Source: Serilophus lunatus (taxonomy: Eukaryota > Chordata > Aves > Passeriformes > Eurylaimidae). From it: a stretch of 64,000 bases of DNA. This document shows, piece after piece, positions 1 through 12,934 of the stretch. The DNA is taken from NCBI GenBank assembly GCA_013399895.1, contig VXBA01003437.1, positions 1,830,156 through 1,894,155 on the forward strand. Direction: 5' to 3'. The translations under genes were made by a program, and so were the position numbers. The notes beneath the pieces were generated by a model. It made no database searches. It worked only from the letters and a program-made list of their open reading frames with translations, and was not told the origin of the DNA. The stretch's first letter is position 1. Each line of letters opens with the position of its first letter.

Positions 1-4
1 ATCT

Positions 5-54
5 NNNNNNNNNNNNNNNNNNNNNNNNNNNNNNNNNNNNNNNNNNNNNNNNNN
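5..54. other. Assembly gap (50 N)
   Basis: A run of 50 undetermined bases lies almost at the left edge, so only four bases of the sequence before it are present. The round length suggests a placeholder rather than a measured distance. Two further single ambiguous bases occur at 15982, beside a run of 14 C, and at 39187, inside the GC-rich start of CSTPP1 intron 1. Both places are typical of sequencing difficulty. Confidence 0.97.
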
Positions 55-779
55 TTGCACTGCAACACAGAGACCCCTTTCAAAGCTTGAAGAGTCTATT
101 TGAATAAATCATCTGTGTTTCTCAACAGAAGCAAGCTACAAACAGGGTATTAAAGAAGCAAGAGAATGAGCAGAGGGCATTCAACCATGTCCAGACACTA
201 AATCAGTTGAGTAAAAAAAATGGGTTAAAGAAAACCAGAAGTATCACAACATGGACTTTTTTCCAACACATTTGAAATTGATAAATATACAACAAAAATG
301 AGTTTTGACTCCTAGAAAGAGGTTTCTAAGCATCCTGAAATTCCATGCCATCACTGCTGAGATAACATATGTCCAAGTTGTCCATCCACTTTCAATCTCC
401 AGATGAGCATATCAGTCCCCAAATTCAGCTCAGCTACAGGCTTGTTCTCATGCAGATTACAGCATTTTTTTATACACTCACCTAGTTGTTATGTTCATCA
501 TGTTTCTAACAAGTTCTTCTACAACATTCCCCAAGCAGTCTGTGGAACTTTACTGATTTCTTCACAGATTTTTCTTACCATCACATTCAGGATTGCAGAG
601 AAGGAGAGACTGATATGGACAAGGGCTGTTGAATTCTGCAAAACTATTAAAATATAGGCAGCAACACTTGAGCAAGCTACCATGCTACACCTCCATGAAC
701 AAAATAACCCTAAACTTTATTTTCATTCTTCAGTCCCTTGTCTTTCATGAGATACAGACTGTTTACAGGTCTCCTGCTG

Positions 780-1620
780 GGCACACAGCTCCTTCCCCCA
801 ATGACGGAAGTCGCCTCTCCCACAAACACGTACACACAGACTGAGCAATGTTGACTCCGGTGAGCATCCCCCTCCCCCATTAGCCTTGTAAAGGGTTAAG
901 GCCCAGTCATCACATGCCGGTAGGCTGACAGCTTTATGTCTGTGTGGGTTTCAGACTCTCCCTTTAATCGAGTTCCATTGCAATTAATCAGTGGGTTTCT
1001 TTATAAGAAAAAAATAATAATAATAAAAAACGGCGAGCGTTCTATTCAGCTCAATTCAATCTGTCCAGCCAAATCTCACGACCAGCTGGAATGCCCCTTT
1101 CCTAGCCTGCCCAGCAGGATGCCCAAGAATGGCGTGTGAACGGTTCTCTCAGCTCCTGCTCCAGCGTTAAAATGAACAATAGTCCCTGCCAATGTCATTC
1201 TTCGGCAATTCATCTCTTCCTGTCGCCAGACTCTTTCGTTCCTTCTTGCCCCTTCCACCTTTTTTGTATGAAAAACAACAGCAGATCAGCAGCAATATAA
1301 TAAAATAAAATTGTATTTACTTGGGAGATTTGAGGGAAGGAGCAAGAAGAGGGTTGAGAAGAGGAACAGCCCCCACCCCCTTCAGCAATGAAGGCACCAA
1401 AGGAGAGCGTTCTCAAGCCCCAGCTGACCTGCTCCGCTCCATGCCTGGTTTCCCTGCTGCAAGGAGCATCAAATTTGCCAGGGGGGCTCTAGGGGGGACA
1501 GGGCCCTTTTCTTCTGGAGGATGTTGGAACTGTAATTACAGAGAGGCAGTTTCCGGGGGGGAAATTAACACGGATCTCAACTAATGTTTCTTGTGTTTTT
1601 CATGCGCAGACCTGTGGCCT
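780..1620. promoter_or_regulatory. Candidate non-coding regulatory block in LRP4 intron 1
   Basis: The block stands out from the AT-rich intron by scattered CpG dinucleotides and complex, non-repetitive sequence. It contains a homeodomain-type core, CAATTAATCA, near 980. No open frame in it resembles a known protein. Function is inferred from composition only; a multi-species alignment showing constraint would be needed to call it an enhancer. Confidence 0.25.
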
Positions 1621-4600
1621 TTATTCAACTTTCCCATTTACCAGGGAACAGGTCAAAAGAAGCTGAAAGAGGCTGCAAAGACAAACTTGGACCTCCTCTT
1701 CCTGAAGAAGTAGCAACAGAAGGGAATTGCTACATGACAAACTCCAAGAAAAAATATACATACATATATACACACATATATATTCCCAGAACAGAAAATG
1801 TGTAGTGTAAAAAATTAAACAGCATTGAATGGTCCATGAGGAACAGGTTAACCACTGAGGTAGCAGTAACTATGCTAAGAGACACACTGCAGCCTCCCCA
1901 ACACCAGCTTTCCCTGTATTGAAGGGAAATGAGGGACCAGGTCCTGAAAGTTTTTAATAAATTTAGTTTCACAGGTGTGAATTTTAAAAGGGTTTCTTCC
2001 TGGTAATGCAGAACTGAGCAACAGTCTGGCAAAGATAGACAGCATGCTTCAGAAGAAAACTAATCCAGCTGCCATTAATTACACAGAACATTTAAAATCC
2101 ATTGTGAGCAACTTAAAAAAAGCTCTATTGAAATCTCAGAACTAAATTTACCTGCACAGCTTTTAACAGGCCCCTTTTGCACGTTTTCAGACACCACACA
2201 ATCCCCACTTGCAACAGAAACTCCTGAACTGAATGTAGAATTATTATATGGTATTCATCCCTGCTACAGTCAAGCAATCCATAAACACAGATTCATCTTC
2301 ATATTTTACTACTATAAATGGCTTCATCAGATCTATTTTCTAGATATCTGACAGCCAGAGTCTCAAGCCAGAAACCTCAGTTTCTAGGTGTCCAACTTGA
2401 AACGTTGAACAATAGCTTGCACAAGTGTTGGATGCTTGTAAAACACAATGGAAGAAAAGGGGAGCGACACAGACAATATAGAAATAAAGACTGTGCCAAA
2501 CAGCTTTGGCCTCTCAAACTTGCAAGTCCCCTTCTTCTAAGAAAAGGATGGGCAACAGAAAAGAACATGAAAGGTACAAGTTGCTTTTTCATACTTGTGC
2601 CATGAAAGGCACAAGTTGAAAAGTGGGACTTGGGAGCAAGAGATACATGTTAGATGCAGAAATTAGATGTGGGAAAAGACAGCACAAGGTAGAGCATCCC
2701 ATCCCACACCTGCTACCTAGAACCCTTCTTCCACCTGCCCACATTCTCTTATTCCTGTCTCATAACAAGCTTCCCTGCTTCTATAATCCATTTTTCTTCT
2801 GCTACTCCTTCCTCCTAAAAAATCCTCTTTTTTTTCTTATTCCCCTGAAGAACACGCATAAATTCAAACTTGACCCAAATCAGGTGCAAGCACAGTCACA
2901 TTTTCTTTCTGTTCCCACTGACTACACGCATGCAAGTTTAAGCCAAGAGCAAGCTGATGGCAAAAGAACAGCTCTTTTCCATCTGTATAATCTAGTTACA
3001 CAAAAGTTAACCCTTTAAAATTATCTGTAATAATTCGAACAAACAGACAGGTTGTATTATTCAGTGTTTCACATCATACAGCTGCACTGTTTTTGCGTGT
3101 ATCCCTTGTGGAATCCCATAGCTCTCCATGCTATTTCTTGCTTTGCAACACAATCTCCAATACTGCTTTGAATCACACAGAAATAGCCTACTGCAGCTGC
3201 CTTGTCCTCCTCCTCACAGCCTGTAGGCCAGTAAAGAAGCACTCAGCTCAGACAGCAGCCTCTCAGAAGGAATTCCCTGGACCACAGCTCCTCTGCAGTC
3301 CTTCACTTGGGGGAACAACTGGAGCAGAGCTCCTGTTCAACTCAAGCCTGCCACTGGATAGTCAACGTCATTGTAGAGACTACCAAAGAGGCTTCTGCTG
3401 ACAGATTTTTTAACTTCTGCTCAGCTCATACAAGTAGCAATTGAAATTTTTGAAAATGTTAGAAACATTTGAAAATTTGAAAAGAATTTACAACTCCACC
3501 ATTCATGGGTCAATTTCAGAGAAACCAAAGAATCCTTAAGCCCCTTCTGATTTGATTTTTTTTTTAATTTCTAGAGCATGGGAAGTGTAACAAACATTCT
3601 TAAACTTTTCTATAATATGGCAAGACTTTAAATACGGGGGGAGGAGGGGGGGAGCATTTTCTTTCTATCCTTATTCTCCAAATAAGTTTCACAAACAGTT
3701 TTAAGCAGAAACTCTTTTTTCTCTTCCTCAAGTTTCATATTGGAAAGTTAGAAATTGGAGAAACTTTAATCAACCGAAAGAGAAAATCAGGCAAGGATTG
3801 GAGTAGGCTTGGTCCCTACGGTGCCACTCTTTTCCCACACATCATGCCCCTTCTGCTCCAGAGGTATCAGGGACTTTCTTTGGAATTTCTAATTCACTAA
3901 AACAGTCAAGCTGAACTCAAAGCAACTCTTCTCAACTTGTGTTTAATTTAAAGACTTGGGCTTCCATTTTAGCTCTCAGGACAAACTGCTCCCAAAAGCT
4001 TGTTTGTTTTTCCAGCCGCATTAGCCGATCTAGCTAAAGTTGTTCTCTTTTCCTACAAACTTTGCCTCACTACCAGTTACAATGCTTTAAGGATAGACTG
4101 CTTCTATAAATACTATATTATGAATAATTTAAAATAAAGGGGCAGTCATCAGATGCTAGTGAGGGTAAAGGTGCTGGAACACCTCCATAAAAACGTATTA
4201 TTCTATATTTTTTTTACTCAGATCTATATTCGGCCTATTAGTAATTTCCTACAAAGAACCTTTATATTCTATGCTCATCTTCAAATGAAAGGCAGCGATA
4301 GTCCTTATTTAAAAGCACTGGTAATATCCATGCTAAGAACTTTACTCCAAGCTTTACCACTGCACAGTAGTCTTGCTCATTGTACATATGGCCTTGACTA
4401 GAGTTCAGAAAGTTTAGTTTCCATATGTGCAGCTCTGTTGTGCTCAGGGTAAAGTATCTGTTTAACTATGACCTGAGAGTAAAAGCACTTCCTACTCTGG
4501 AAGAATACTGACACAGGTAAGCATCTCCAGCCCAAAACTAATTTCTGACAGAATGCATCTGGAACAAGGATTATGCTTCTGGTATCATTCCTACTGTAGC

Positions 4601-5519
4601 AAGAACTCCAGGTCCAAGACAACACTTAATCTTCAATACACATGCAACACCACTTAACCAATATAAGAATTCAACTCCAAACCGTGGGCATGACAAGCTT
4701 GCTGCCAGCCCTGCAAAGATGGAAAGGAATGTTTAAAGGAGGACGTCTGGTTAACTCTTCCTTATAATGCTAATGTAATCTCTTCTTGACGCAATCAAGC
4801 AGTTTCATCCTGTAGAGATTACCTCCACTGCAGCTTTAGAAACAGGGAACAGAACCAGCACATAGATATGGGCTTACCTGTCTATCCCAGGACTACAGTA
4901 ATGGGCTCAAGGTACATCCAAGGCCAAAACCTATCAGACAGTGAAGTTGAAATAGTTTGCTTTGAAGAGACATCACTTATCTGATATCTTTCACATCTGA
5001 AACTAGGACACAGATCAAATAAACTAGAAACAGAGATAATTCACAGCTAATAGAGGCAACTGGAAATCAAGTATAAAACCCTACAGAAGAGTTAAGCAGA
5101 AATAAGATAGACTTAGTACAAGAAAAGGCTGTATTTTCAGTCCACACCACCACTTTGGATGAAGCTACACAGAAGGGGCTTGTCCACTATGTCTCTTTCT
5201 TAAAGAAAAGCAAAAAAAGGAATCTGGGTGAACTGAAACCACTATGTGTTGCCTGCCTTAATCTCCTTTCTCCTTCAGATTCAACACTGATGCTCCCCCA
5301 AACCCTCTCTAGCTTTAGTGTGGATGCTGAATACTGACAAAGGTTTCTTTTAGAAGCCTGGACTGCAGAAGCCAGAGATAAATCTCTCCACCCATATCTA
5401 TTTTTGTCTCCCTTGCATATACAAGATTTCTTTCCCCCTCCTGCCTCTCAAACCAATCTCACCCTCCTCCCCTCAAAAGCGATTAAGGAAAAGCTGTAGA
5501 AATATTTGCCCAAAGCTGG

Positions 5520-6230
5520 AGCCTGTTGCTGGGCCCAGCTGTATTGTTGGTAGGAATACACACAGCAAACTTTCACTGTGAGGAGCCCTGCGGGACTCCG
5601 GGCACTTCAGGGAGGCTTTGTGAGCCCAGCTCTGTATGCACTAACCAGGCTATTGTGAAAGGGAAACAGAAAAAAGTGTTACAAACCCCAATGCTCCCCC
5701 ACTCTCATCTCCCCCCACCTCCCTATGTGTCCCCTTTCCATCAGCCACCACTGTCCCCAAGACAAATCTAGAGGAGAGGGGGCCACCGATGAAGAGACTG
5801 AAAAGGTTTCCTTAGTTAGATTTAAGGAAGCAAGTCAGAGCTGCGAGGAGTCCTTTATCCATCAGGGAAGCCTCCCACTGCTCCAGAGCCGGGCAGAGCA
5901 GGAGTCCTGGGGGCCAGCTTTCTGAAGGCTGCCATTGATTTGTCACTGATGATAAGTGAGGCTGGGGTCGTTCCCACCATCGCCTGCAGAGGGGATGACT
6001 CTCCCACAACGCCCGGCAGGGGAGAAGGATGGCAAATGAGGAAACATAGAACCCAATGGTCGAAAAATCCCGAATGGCTCTTTTTCTCTAACGAGCAGCA
6101 ACAAAAAGGAGTAACCGTGCTGAGACCAAGGCAGGGGATGAGTGGCAACAGCACACAGGGGAAGCACAGTCGCTTGTCAGTGGGCAAGGCTTCCCTGGGT
6201 GAGAAAGAACTGGGGGGATTTCTTCAGTCT
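5520..6230. promoter_or_regulatory. Candidate non-coding regulatory block in LRP4 intron 1
   Basis: A second GC-enriched, CpG-containing, non-repetitive block. Overlapping short open frames occur on both strands, which is what GC-rich non-coding DNA gives by chance, and none looks like an LDL-receptor module. It is flagged as possible enhancer DNA on composition alone and could equally be unconstrained sequence. Confidence 0.2.
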
Positions 6231-9200
6231 TAGCCTTCAAAGGGCCTCACAACACCAACTCAGTCAAACAATTTTCCTTCAAAAACTCTCCAGCCACTCC
6301 TTTGCCAATAGCTTTTAAACCTGCTCTATTTACAGAGAGACACTCTTCTCTCAAGCACATGCTGTTGGAAACTTGTTCTTCTGCTTTTTGGGAGGGGAAA
6401 TCTTTTCTCACAATACTAAATAAATGAGAGAGGCTAATGAAGCACCATGTCTAAAAGGTGAATTCCCAAAGCAACAGGAGATGTTAAAGGAGGCACCAGG
6501 GCCCCCCCAGGGAACATACAAATAGAGCAGCAGCTGCCTGGGCAAGACCAGATGCAGATGGGTGAACTGAGAGCAAGACAAAAGGTGGAGTGGAAGGCTG
6601 AAAGGAAAAAAATAAAATTAAAAAAAAAGTCAGCTAAGTAATGATCCCTGGCCTTTCTGATGTAACTACTTAGGAAAGACCATCAGAATTGGTTCAACTT
6701 GCATTACAAAATGTCTCTCTTGTGCTGCAAGACACTGAGGATGTTCAGAAGTAAATAGGACACCTTTCCTTCCTTCCCCTAGCCTGCCCTGTGTAAAATC
6801 CCTCAGCTAGCTTCTGCCCTGGCCAGGCTGAGGCACATAGGCCTCTTAACAGCCTGAAGAACAAGAAACACATCTCCAGAGGGAAAAGAGTCATGCCTGC
6901 AGCTTCCTTCCACTTCAATCAGACTAGACCCAGCAATTCAGAGGATCTTATCTGGCAATACATTACCTCAGGACAGTTGTGCACAGTTTCTAAAGCACCA
7001 GTTTATAACCCAGCACACTAAAATAAATGGAAGTTGCCAGGCTGTAAACTGTGACATTCAGCAATATTTTACCTCGTATTCAGCCACACACAGTGGATCA
7101 CTGGGAGTTGTAATTATTTCAGATAGTCTAGTTAAAATTTCTTGGTACACAAGAGAGCACTGCCTCCATTGACCCTTAAGCTGTGGATAAGCACAATATC
7201 AGAACCTTAACAGACAAAATCCAGTCCAGAAACTTCATGAGTTTCAACATTAAAACAAACAAACCCCACAACCCAACCCACCTCAAACCTCATTCATGTT
7301 TGGGAAAGAGCTAGCAGCTAGTTAGCTCAAAACACAGGTTTAACATGCTTCTTGCCAGGAATACCACTTTGCAACCAAGTAGCCACATCCTAAACCAATC
7401 AAAGCAGTCCTGAAGTTCAACACAATTAAAGCCCATCCAAGACTTCTGCTTCCTAATGGGTGAAGACTAAACATCTCCTGAGCTTGATGAACTAACCCCT
7501 TGGACCATTGCTACTACTTGGGAAGCTGGAAATAGGCTTATGTCCAGCAAGACTCCAACTTGCACACCTGAATAATCCAAATAGCTATATAAGAAATGGA
7601 ATTAACAAAGCCAGTTTCAGATGGATTCATCGCTAATAGTCAATTTTGGTGCATCTGTTGCCAAATGGAGGGAGAGAATTCTTTCATGCCTAACGAAATG
7701 CAAACCCATGAGGAATTTTCACTCACAGTCAATTTGCTTCTGTGTTCTCTCAGTTTTGGGGATGAAAAATATACACATATATATTGAAATAATCAGTGCA
7801 GGCTAAAAGTGCCTGTGGACTTTTCTCATGAAAAGAGTGAGTTAATAATATTATTAAGAACTGCTTCTGATATTACTTCCTGGACCACGTGTATATTTAA
7901 ATAAAAGACAGATTCCTCACAAAGCTCAGAAAACATTTAAGTAGACACATCATTGAGCCCTAGAAGAATTTTCTATACTGAAAAAACTTTTTAAACTCTT
8001 CTGCCTTCTACATGCAGGCATACTGCTGTGTGCTATAGCCATGATAGGTCCAAAAACCAAATAGACAGTGTGGTGTCTCCTGTCTTACAGACGAATTTAC
8101 CACGATGACTCAAGAGCAATTTTCCTTCTGTCATTCCACTGTACTTTGGGGAGTAGGTTACGACAGACAAATCAAGTTGAATCAAGTTGGCTTTTGAGCC
8201 AATTTGTGGACATTGTAAGACATGACATTATTCAGTCAAATATAGAGTACTTCCTCTGATCAAAGAATGACCCAAGTCCATCAGCGCTATAAATGCTACC
8301 TAAAATAACTAGATAACAGTAAAGAACAGAGGGCTACTTGTCTGATTACTTCTACTCATAGCAGAATCTTAACTAATAATTACAATCTACCTTGAGAAGT
8401 TCCTGGAAGTTTTTTCAGTTGGACACACTTTTTTTCCCCTCTTTACATCCTAAGTGGAAGAGTTATATAGTAATCCTTTTCAATAATTGTGCAGTAAAAT
8501 TACATTTTTCGGTCAGGAAAAAAAAACCCCTGTGGTTGGGAAACAGGCTTTAGTGTGGGGTTTGTATCTTGACTAAGTTTGCTAAATTTTTTCTGGTACC
8601 TTACACTGCCATTCCCAAACACTTTAAGAACATAACACTTATTCCTATGGACCATTCTGTAAGTAAGAACATCTGGTACATTTGGACCTTCAGCCAAGAA
8701 GCCTTGATGAGCAAAGATCAGATGAACTGAAATCACAGTACACCACCAAGCTACACATCCTTATGGTCATGATAGCACCCATCTCAACTTCAGAGGTAGA
8801 ACTCAGATTTCCCATTTCCTGGTCCATTGTTCTGAGGTTGAATGTAGTCCATTAAGTCCAGATTCTGAGAAGTGTGCTTAGGGTTTCATTACCCTCCCTC
8901 CATTTTTTTATTTCACACTATCAAACAATGTACAGATATGAATAGCAACAGCATTCTGGAAATTGTTCCCATGTCCTTCCTTATAGCTGCACAAATACTT
9001 GGCAAACTGAAAACAAGATGATTTAGGTACCAAGTCCTCAGAAGAACATGACTGGTTTCCATGGGGAAATTATAATCTTCTGGTCTTCATGCTATAATCT
9101 ATTTTCTTGATTTCTTTGCCAGATATCCTTCCAAAACAAACCTTCTTCTGTGCACAATAAGCAAAGGACAGGAAGCAGTCTTGATTTGACTACATTTATT

Positions 9201-9421
9201 TAAAGTGATAACATATCAGTGTGTTTCTGGAGGACCTTAGAGATATTTGCTCAAAACAGGAAAGAAGCTTCAAGACAGTGGTTTCTTCAGTGTTACTCTC
9301 ACGAGCTCCTAGCCCTCCTTCCCCTACTCCCAGTCCCATGACCTTCATAAGCTGGCACAGCTTTGTGCAGCCTGATAAAAAAATAGATGAGCAAAAGTGG
9401 TCCAGTGAGTGATGAGCTTCA

Positions 9422-9445
9422 GAAACATGTCAACTGACATGTTTC
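9422..9445. repeat. 24-nt near-perfect palindrome (11-bp arms)
   Basis: The left arm GAAACATGTCA and right arm TGACATGTTTC are exact reverse complements separated by two bases (AC). The right arm ends one base before the 11-bp minisatellite begins. The element could form a small hairpin or serve as a symmetric protein-binding site. The pairing is seen directly; any function is inference. Confidence 0.85.
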
Positions 9446-9446
9446 A

Positions 9447-9732
9447 GGAAAAAGAAAGGAAAAAGAAAGGAAAAAGAAAGGAAAAAGAAAGGAAAAAGAA
9501 AGGAAAAAGAAAGGAAAAAGAAAGGAAAAAGAAAGGAAAAAGAAAGGAAAAAGAAAGGAAAAAGAAAGGAAAAAGAAAGGAAAAAGAAAGGAAAAAGAAA
9601 GGAAAAAGAAAGGAAAAAGAAAGGAAAAAGAAAGGAAAAAGAAAGGAAAAAGAAAGGAAAAAGAAAGGAAAAAGAAAGGAAAAAGAAAGGAAAAAGAAAG
9701 GAAAAAGAAAGGAAAAAGAAAGGAAAAAGGAA
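9447..9732. repeat. 11-bp homopurine minisatellite, 26 copies
   Basis: The unit GGAAAAAGAAA repeats head to tail 26 times over 286 bases. Twenty-five copies appear exact and the last has one A-to-G change. The plus strand is purely purine and the minus strand purely pyrimidine. Each unit carries an A5 tract, so A-tracts recur every 11 bp, close to one helical turn, which favours intrinsic bending. Because 11 is not a multiple of three, every frame cycles through the same 11-residue Lys/Glu/Arg peptide (or a Phe-rich one on the other strand). The resulting open frames of about 100 codons lack ATG-based support and are artefacts. Confidence 0.97.
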
Positions 9733-10014
9733 CATTGAATAGTTACTATTTCAAGCTGGCCACAGCTAAACTATCCCAAGTCAGGAATCCAGGGTTTAAC
9801 ACTTGGATTCCTAACAAAGCCCAAGTTTTGCTTCTGTTCTCAAATTTCTTGACCTTTGTGATTACATGGTTAAATATCCATTTGTGATCCATCCTGAGAG
9901 TCTACAGTCGAGATAGGGAAAAGGGTAGAAGAGTCATGGAGGCAGAACAGATCTTTGTGAGCTGGGTTTAGATATGATGCCCCTCATTAGATTAATGCCA
10001 ACCATTTACTGAAT

Positions 10015-10081
10015 ACATATAGATAGATAGATAATATCTACATATATACATATCTCTCTATATAGATATGTATATAGATAA
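10015..10081. repeat. AT-rich GATA/TATA microsatellite with long imperfect hairpin
   Basis: A (GATA)n-type run grades into TATA/CATA sequence. Bases 10035-10055 pair with 10064-10080: 17 bp are complementary once a 4-base bulge (CATA) in the left arm is allowed, leaving an 8-base loop. This could extrude as a cruciform and is likely to be length-polymorphic. Confidence 0.8.
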
Positions 10082-12846
10082 CAGTAGCATGCACTATATA
10101 GGACAAAAAGCGCAACTAAATCCTCTTAGAAGGACAGTACATCTCCTGAGAAGAATTTTCACTCTCCCAGCATCGGACCTCAGATACAACATATGTGTCT
10201 AATTGCATTAATGTTGCATGCAGTGTATCATAGGGGGGAAAAAGAACAGAGAAAGGCAGCTTCAACAGAAATATATTTCACAGATGGAGAAGATAGGACA
10301 AGAAGCATCAAAATATAGACCAAAGGGCAACATGTTAAGTGAAGCCTCTATCTACTATGTTAATCAGTTGTAAGTTTTTGTCTTCATTATTTGATACACC
10401 TCTCAATTTATTACATGTAGAAGTTACTAATTCTTCAGAGTAGGGGTTGCCCTTATTTTATGCACACACAGCATGTAACACCATGAAGCTCTGATTTCCA
10501 TCAGAGTGAATCTTTACGTGATCCAATTGACAATTCATGTGTAAGATTCAGCCTATCTACATCTTCCTCTTTAGCCTGCCACATATTCATTCAGGGAGAA
10601 CAGGAATGGCCATTTAGGCAGCTTATGCTTTCCCACAGCCAGCTCTGTCTTCCTTTGACTAACCAGACACTTAGCATCAGCACTGCCATTTCTGCATCAA
10701 CTTGGAAGGAGAGCAGGATTGTGCCTCCTTCTGTGTGCATGCCCAGGCCAGGCTTGTCAAACCACATCACACTACATCAGCACAGAGGGGTGGGAAGAGC
10801 AAGCAAAACTCTGATCCAGATTCTGCAAATAAGAGTCAAAAAGCAACTCTCTACTAGACATCAGTCATTTAAAAGGCAAGATTAAGAAGAGAAGTCAAGG
10901 CACTAATAATGGGATAAAGCTTTTCATATTTAGACTGACCATTCCTTTGGCAACAACTCACAACATAATTCTGTGGTAGGCCAACTAAAACAAGATAGTA
11001 GGTCTTTGCTTCCAGCCTTAATGAATAGAAGTTTCCACCACAAAAGGAATTGCCAATTAATGTACTGCACCAGTTGCAACATCTATAAATTGATAGTTCA
11101 CCACACTTGGACACTCATACAGCACTATCATTTTACGTACAATACAATAAAGTGGCCTGTGCTTACATGAGCCACAGAAATTGAATCTTGAACTTGAATC
11201 CTCACCTTCCCTTGTTTCTAAGGAAAGTCCTTACAAATTTTTGTTAAGATAAAGCAAAGCAGCAGCAAGTCAGCACCAAAAAAATGGTTGGTCTTGCCTC
11301 CCTTCATCTTTCCATCAGGTCTATACAGATGAGCTCACTGAAGAGCAATTCACTCCAGCCTGCCAATACCACACAACCTGTGGTTTCACCATTTTGCAGG
11401 CCAGTTCTGTCATCAGATCAACAAGCTGAACTGATTCATCCAGCAGACATCCACACAGACCTATCAAAGGGACAAGGGGGTGAGACGGCTCTTGTGGGGC
11501 AACCCACAGTTGCACTAGACTAGGCATAACAAGAAACCGCACCCCTGGGCCAAGCAAGCCTGGCAGCTAGAGGCCAAGCCACATACACTGCGGGTGGAGG
11601 AGAACAATCCTCAGTAGTGACAACATCCTAGCATCCCCACCAAAAAATTCTCTCTCAGAGAAATCAAGTTTACTGAAATCTCTGAAATAAAAGGCAGCAG
11701 GAACAAAAATTCCCCTGATAGTCAAAAAGATGGGCTTTATATTATCTTAAAACTGTATTTCAGAAACAATGTTTGTCATAAAGCAAGATTATACTAAACC
11801 CTACGCTGAATCAGTAACATGCCCTTGTAAGTTCTTTGGAGCTGCATTCCTAATGCCACCTTAAACAAGCCACTGACTGTGTCCCAGGCACATTACATCT
11901 CCACTGTTCAGCCCGTTATTTAATTGTTCTAAGCAGTGTGTTTAGATTTCAAAGTTTAAACAGGAGGAGAAGACTAAATTGATAGAGATGAAGCAACAGA
12001 GTATAAGAAAAATGCAACTCATGGTCCGTAAGTCATCTCTTCTAGTGTCCTTGCAAGAGACAGAGATCTGCAGGAAGGCAAGGGGGTGATAACTGGGGAC
12101 AGTTGGAATATTGTTTATTTCCTACTTTCCGCAGAGACAGCGGTTCAGGCCTCCAAGGATAAATCCAATTTCTTAACCAGATGGAAGACACTTCATTTTC
12201 AAACATCATCCATACAACAACGGATCACAGAATGAAAGGAGCCGATTCACAAGAGCAAAACAAAACAAAATTACTAGAGATTTTAGAGAGGAGTTCTCAT
12301 CAAAATCTGCACTTACAAAGAGCCTCGTTACATCAAAACTTGCACCACATCCCACCACAGTGAATGCAAAGATACTTATTGGCAAAACAAGCTCTGCAAG
12401 TGTTACCCACATGTAAAAGATAACATGCTTGAGTTTCTCCCAGAAGTGGATTCAACATAAAATGTGCCTGCCTCCACAGAGGTTTTAACAGAGGGATACA
12501 TGGCATAGAGTCCAATGATAGAAATGGAACAGCTCCAAGGAATAACATTTTATTTCCAGTAAGATAAGTGTTTCCTTGCTCTAATACATTTTATATTTTA
12601 CTCATAGGATTAGAAGATTTTCTTCTCAGTCTTCCCTTTTACTTCTCATTTCCAGATATTGTTTGATTTATGGTAACCAACCCTGTAACCAACTTGCACT
12701 CCAAGTCATACATGCCAGTTCAGTATTTGGTAAGAGTCTGACTTGATTTTGCACATTTCATTTGGTACTACCTGCCAGCATAATAACTTTGCGCAATAAC
12801 TTGTGACAGTCTAGTTGGCCAGCAGATGCAGATTTCTTTTATGTTA

Positions 12847-12934
12847 CAGAAACTTGCATTCCGGATTACGTTATTAGCCTCAAACAACGTCAGAAACTTG
12901 CATTCTGGATTACGTCATTAGCCTCAAAAGTGTC
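12847..12934. repeat. 44-bp tandem duplication, two copies
   Basis: Two adjacent 44-base copies (12847-12890 and 12891-12934) share the core CAGAAACTTGCATT-C/T-GG and then ATTACGTTATT or ATTACGTCATT. They differ at a few positions, mostly towards the end of the unit. Each carries a TTACGT(C/T)A core resembling bZIP (CREB/ATF or PAR-bZIP) sites. The duplication is seen directly; binding is inference. Confidence 0.85.

Larger units (their letters stand above)
55..9421 (-). other. LRP4: LRP4 intron 1, left segment (non-coding)
   Basis: This stretch lies downstream of LRP4 exon 1 on the minus strand. I looked on that strand for the cysteine-rich LDL-receptor class A pattern (Asp-Cys-x-Asp-x-Ser-Asp-Glu) expected of the next LRP4 exons and did not find it, so it is read as intron 1 continuing past the left edge. 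No gene is supported here. Most of it is AT-rich unique sequence. A short TA/CA microsatellite is at about 1754-1784. Two blocks, about 780-1620 and 5520-6230, are richer in GC and CpG than their surroundings and are the likeliest regulatory DNA. Short open frames here lack any recognisable protein similarity. Confidence 0.6.

Noticed and set aside
9409..9738. Lys/Glu/Arg-rich and Phe-rich proteins of about 100 residues
   Set aside because: They are translations of the 11-bp minisatellite, with no supported start and a perfectly periodic sequence.
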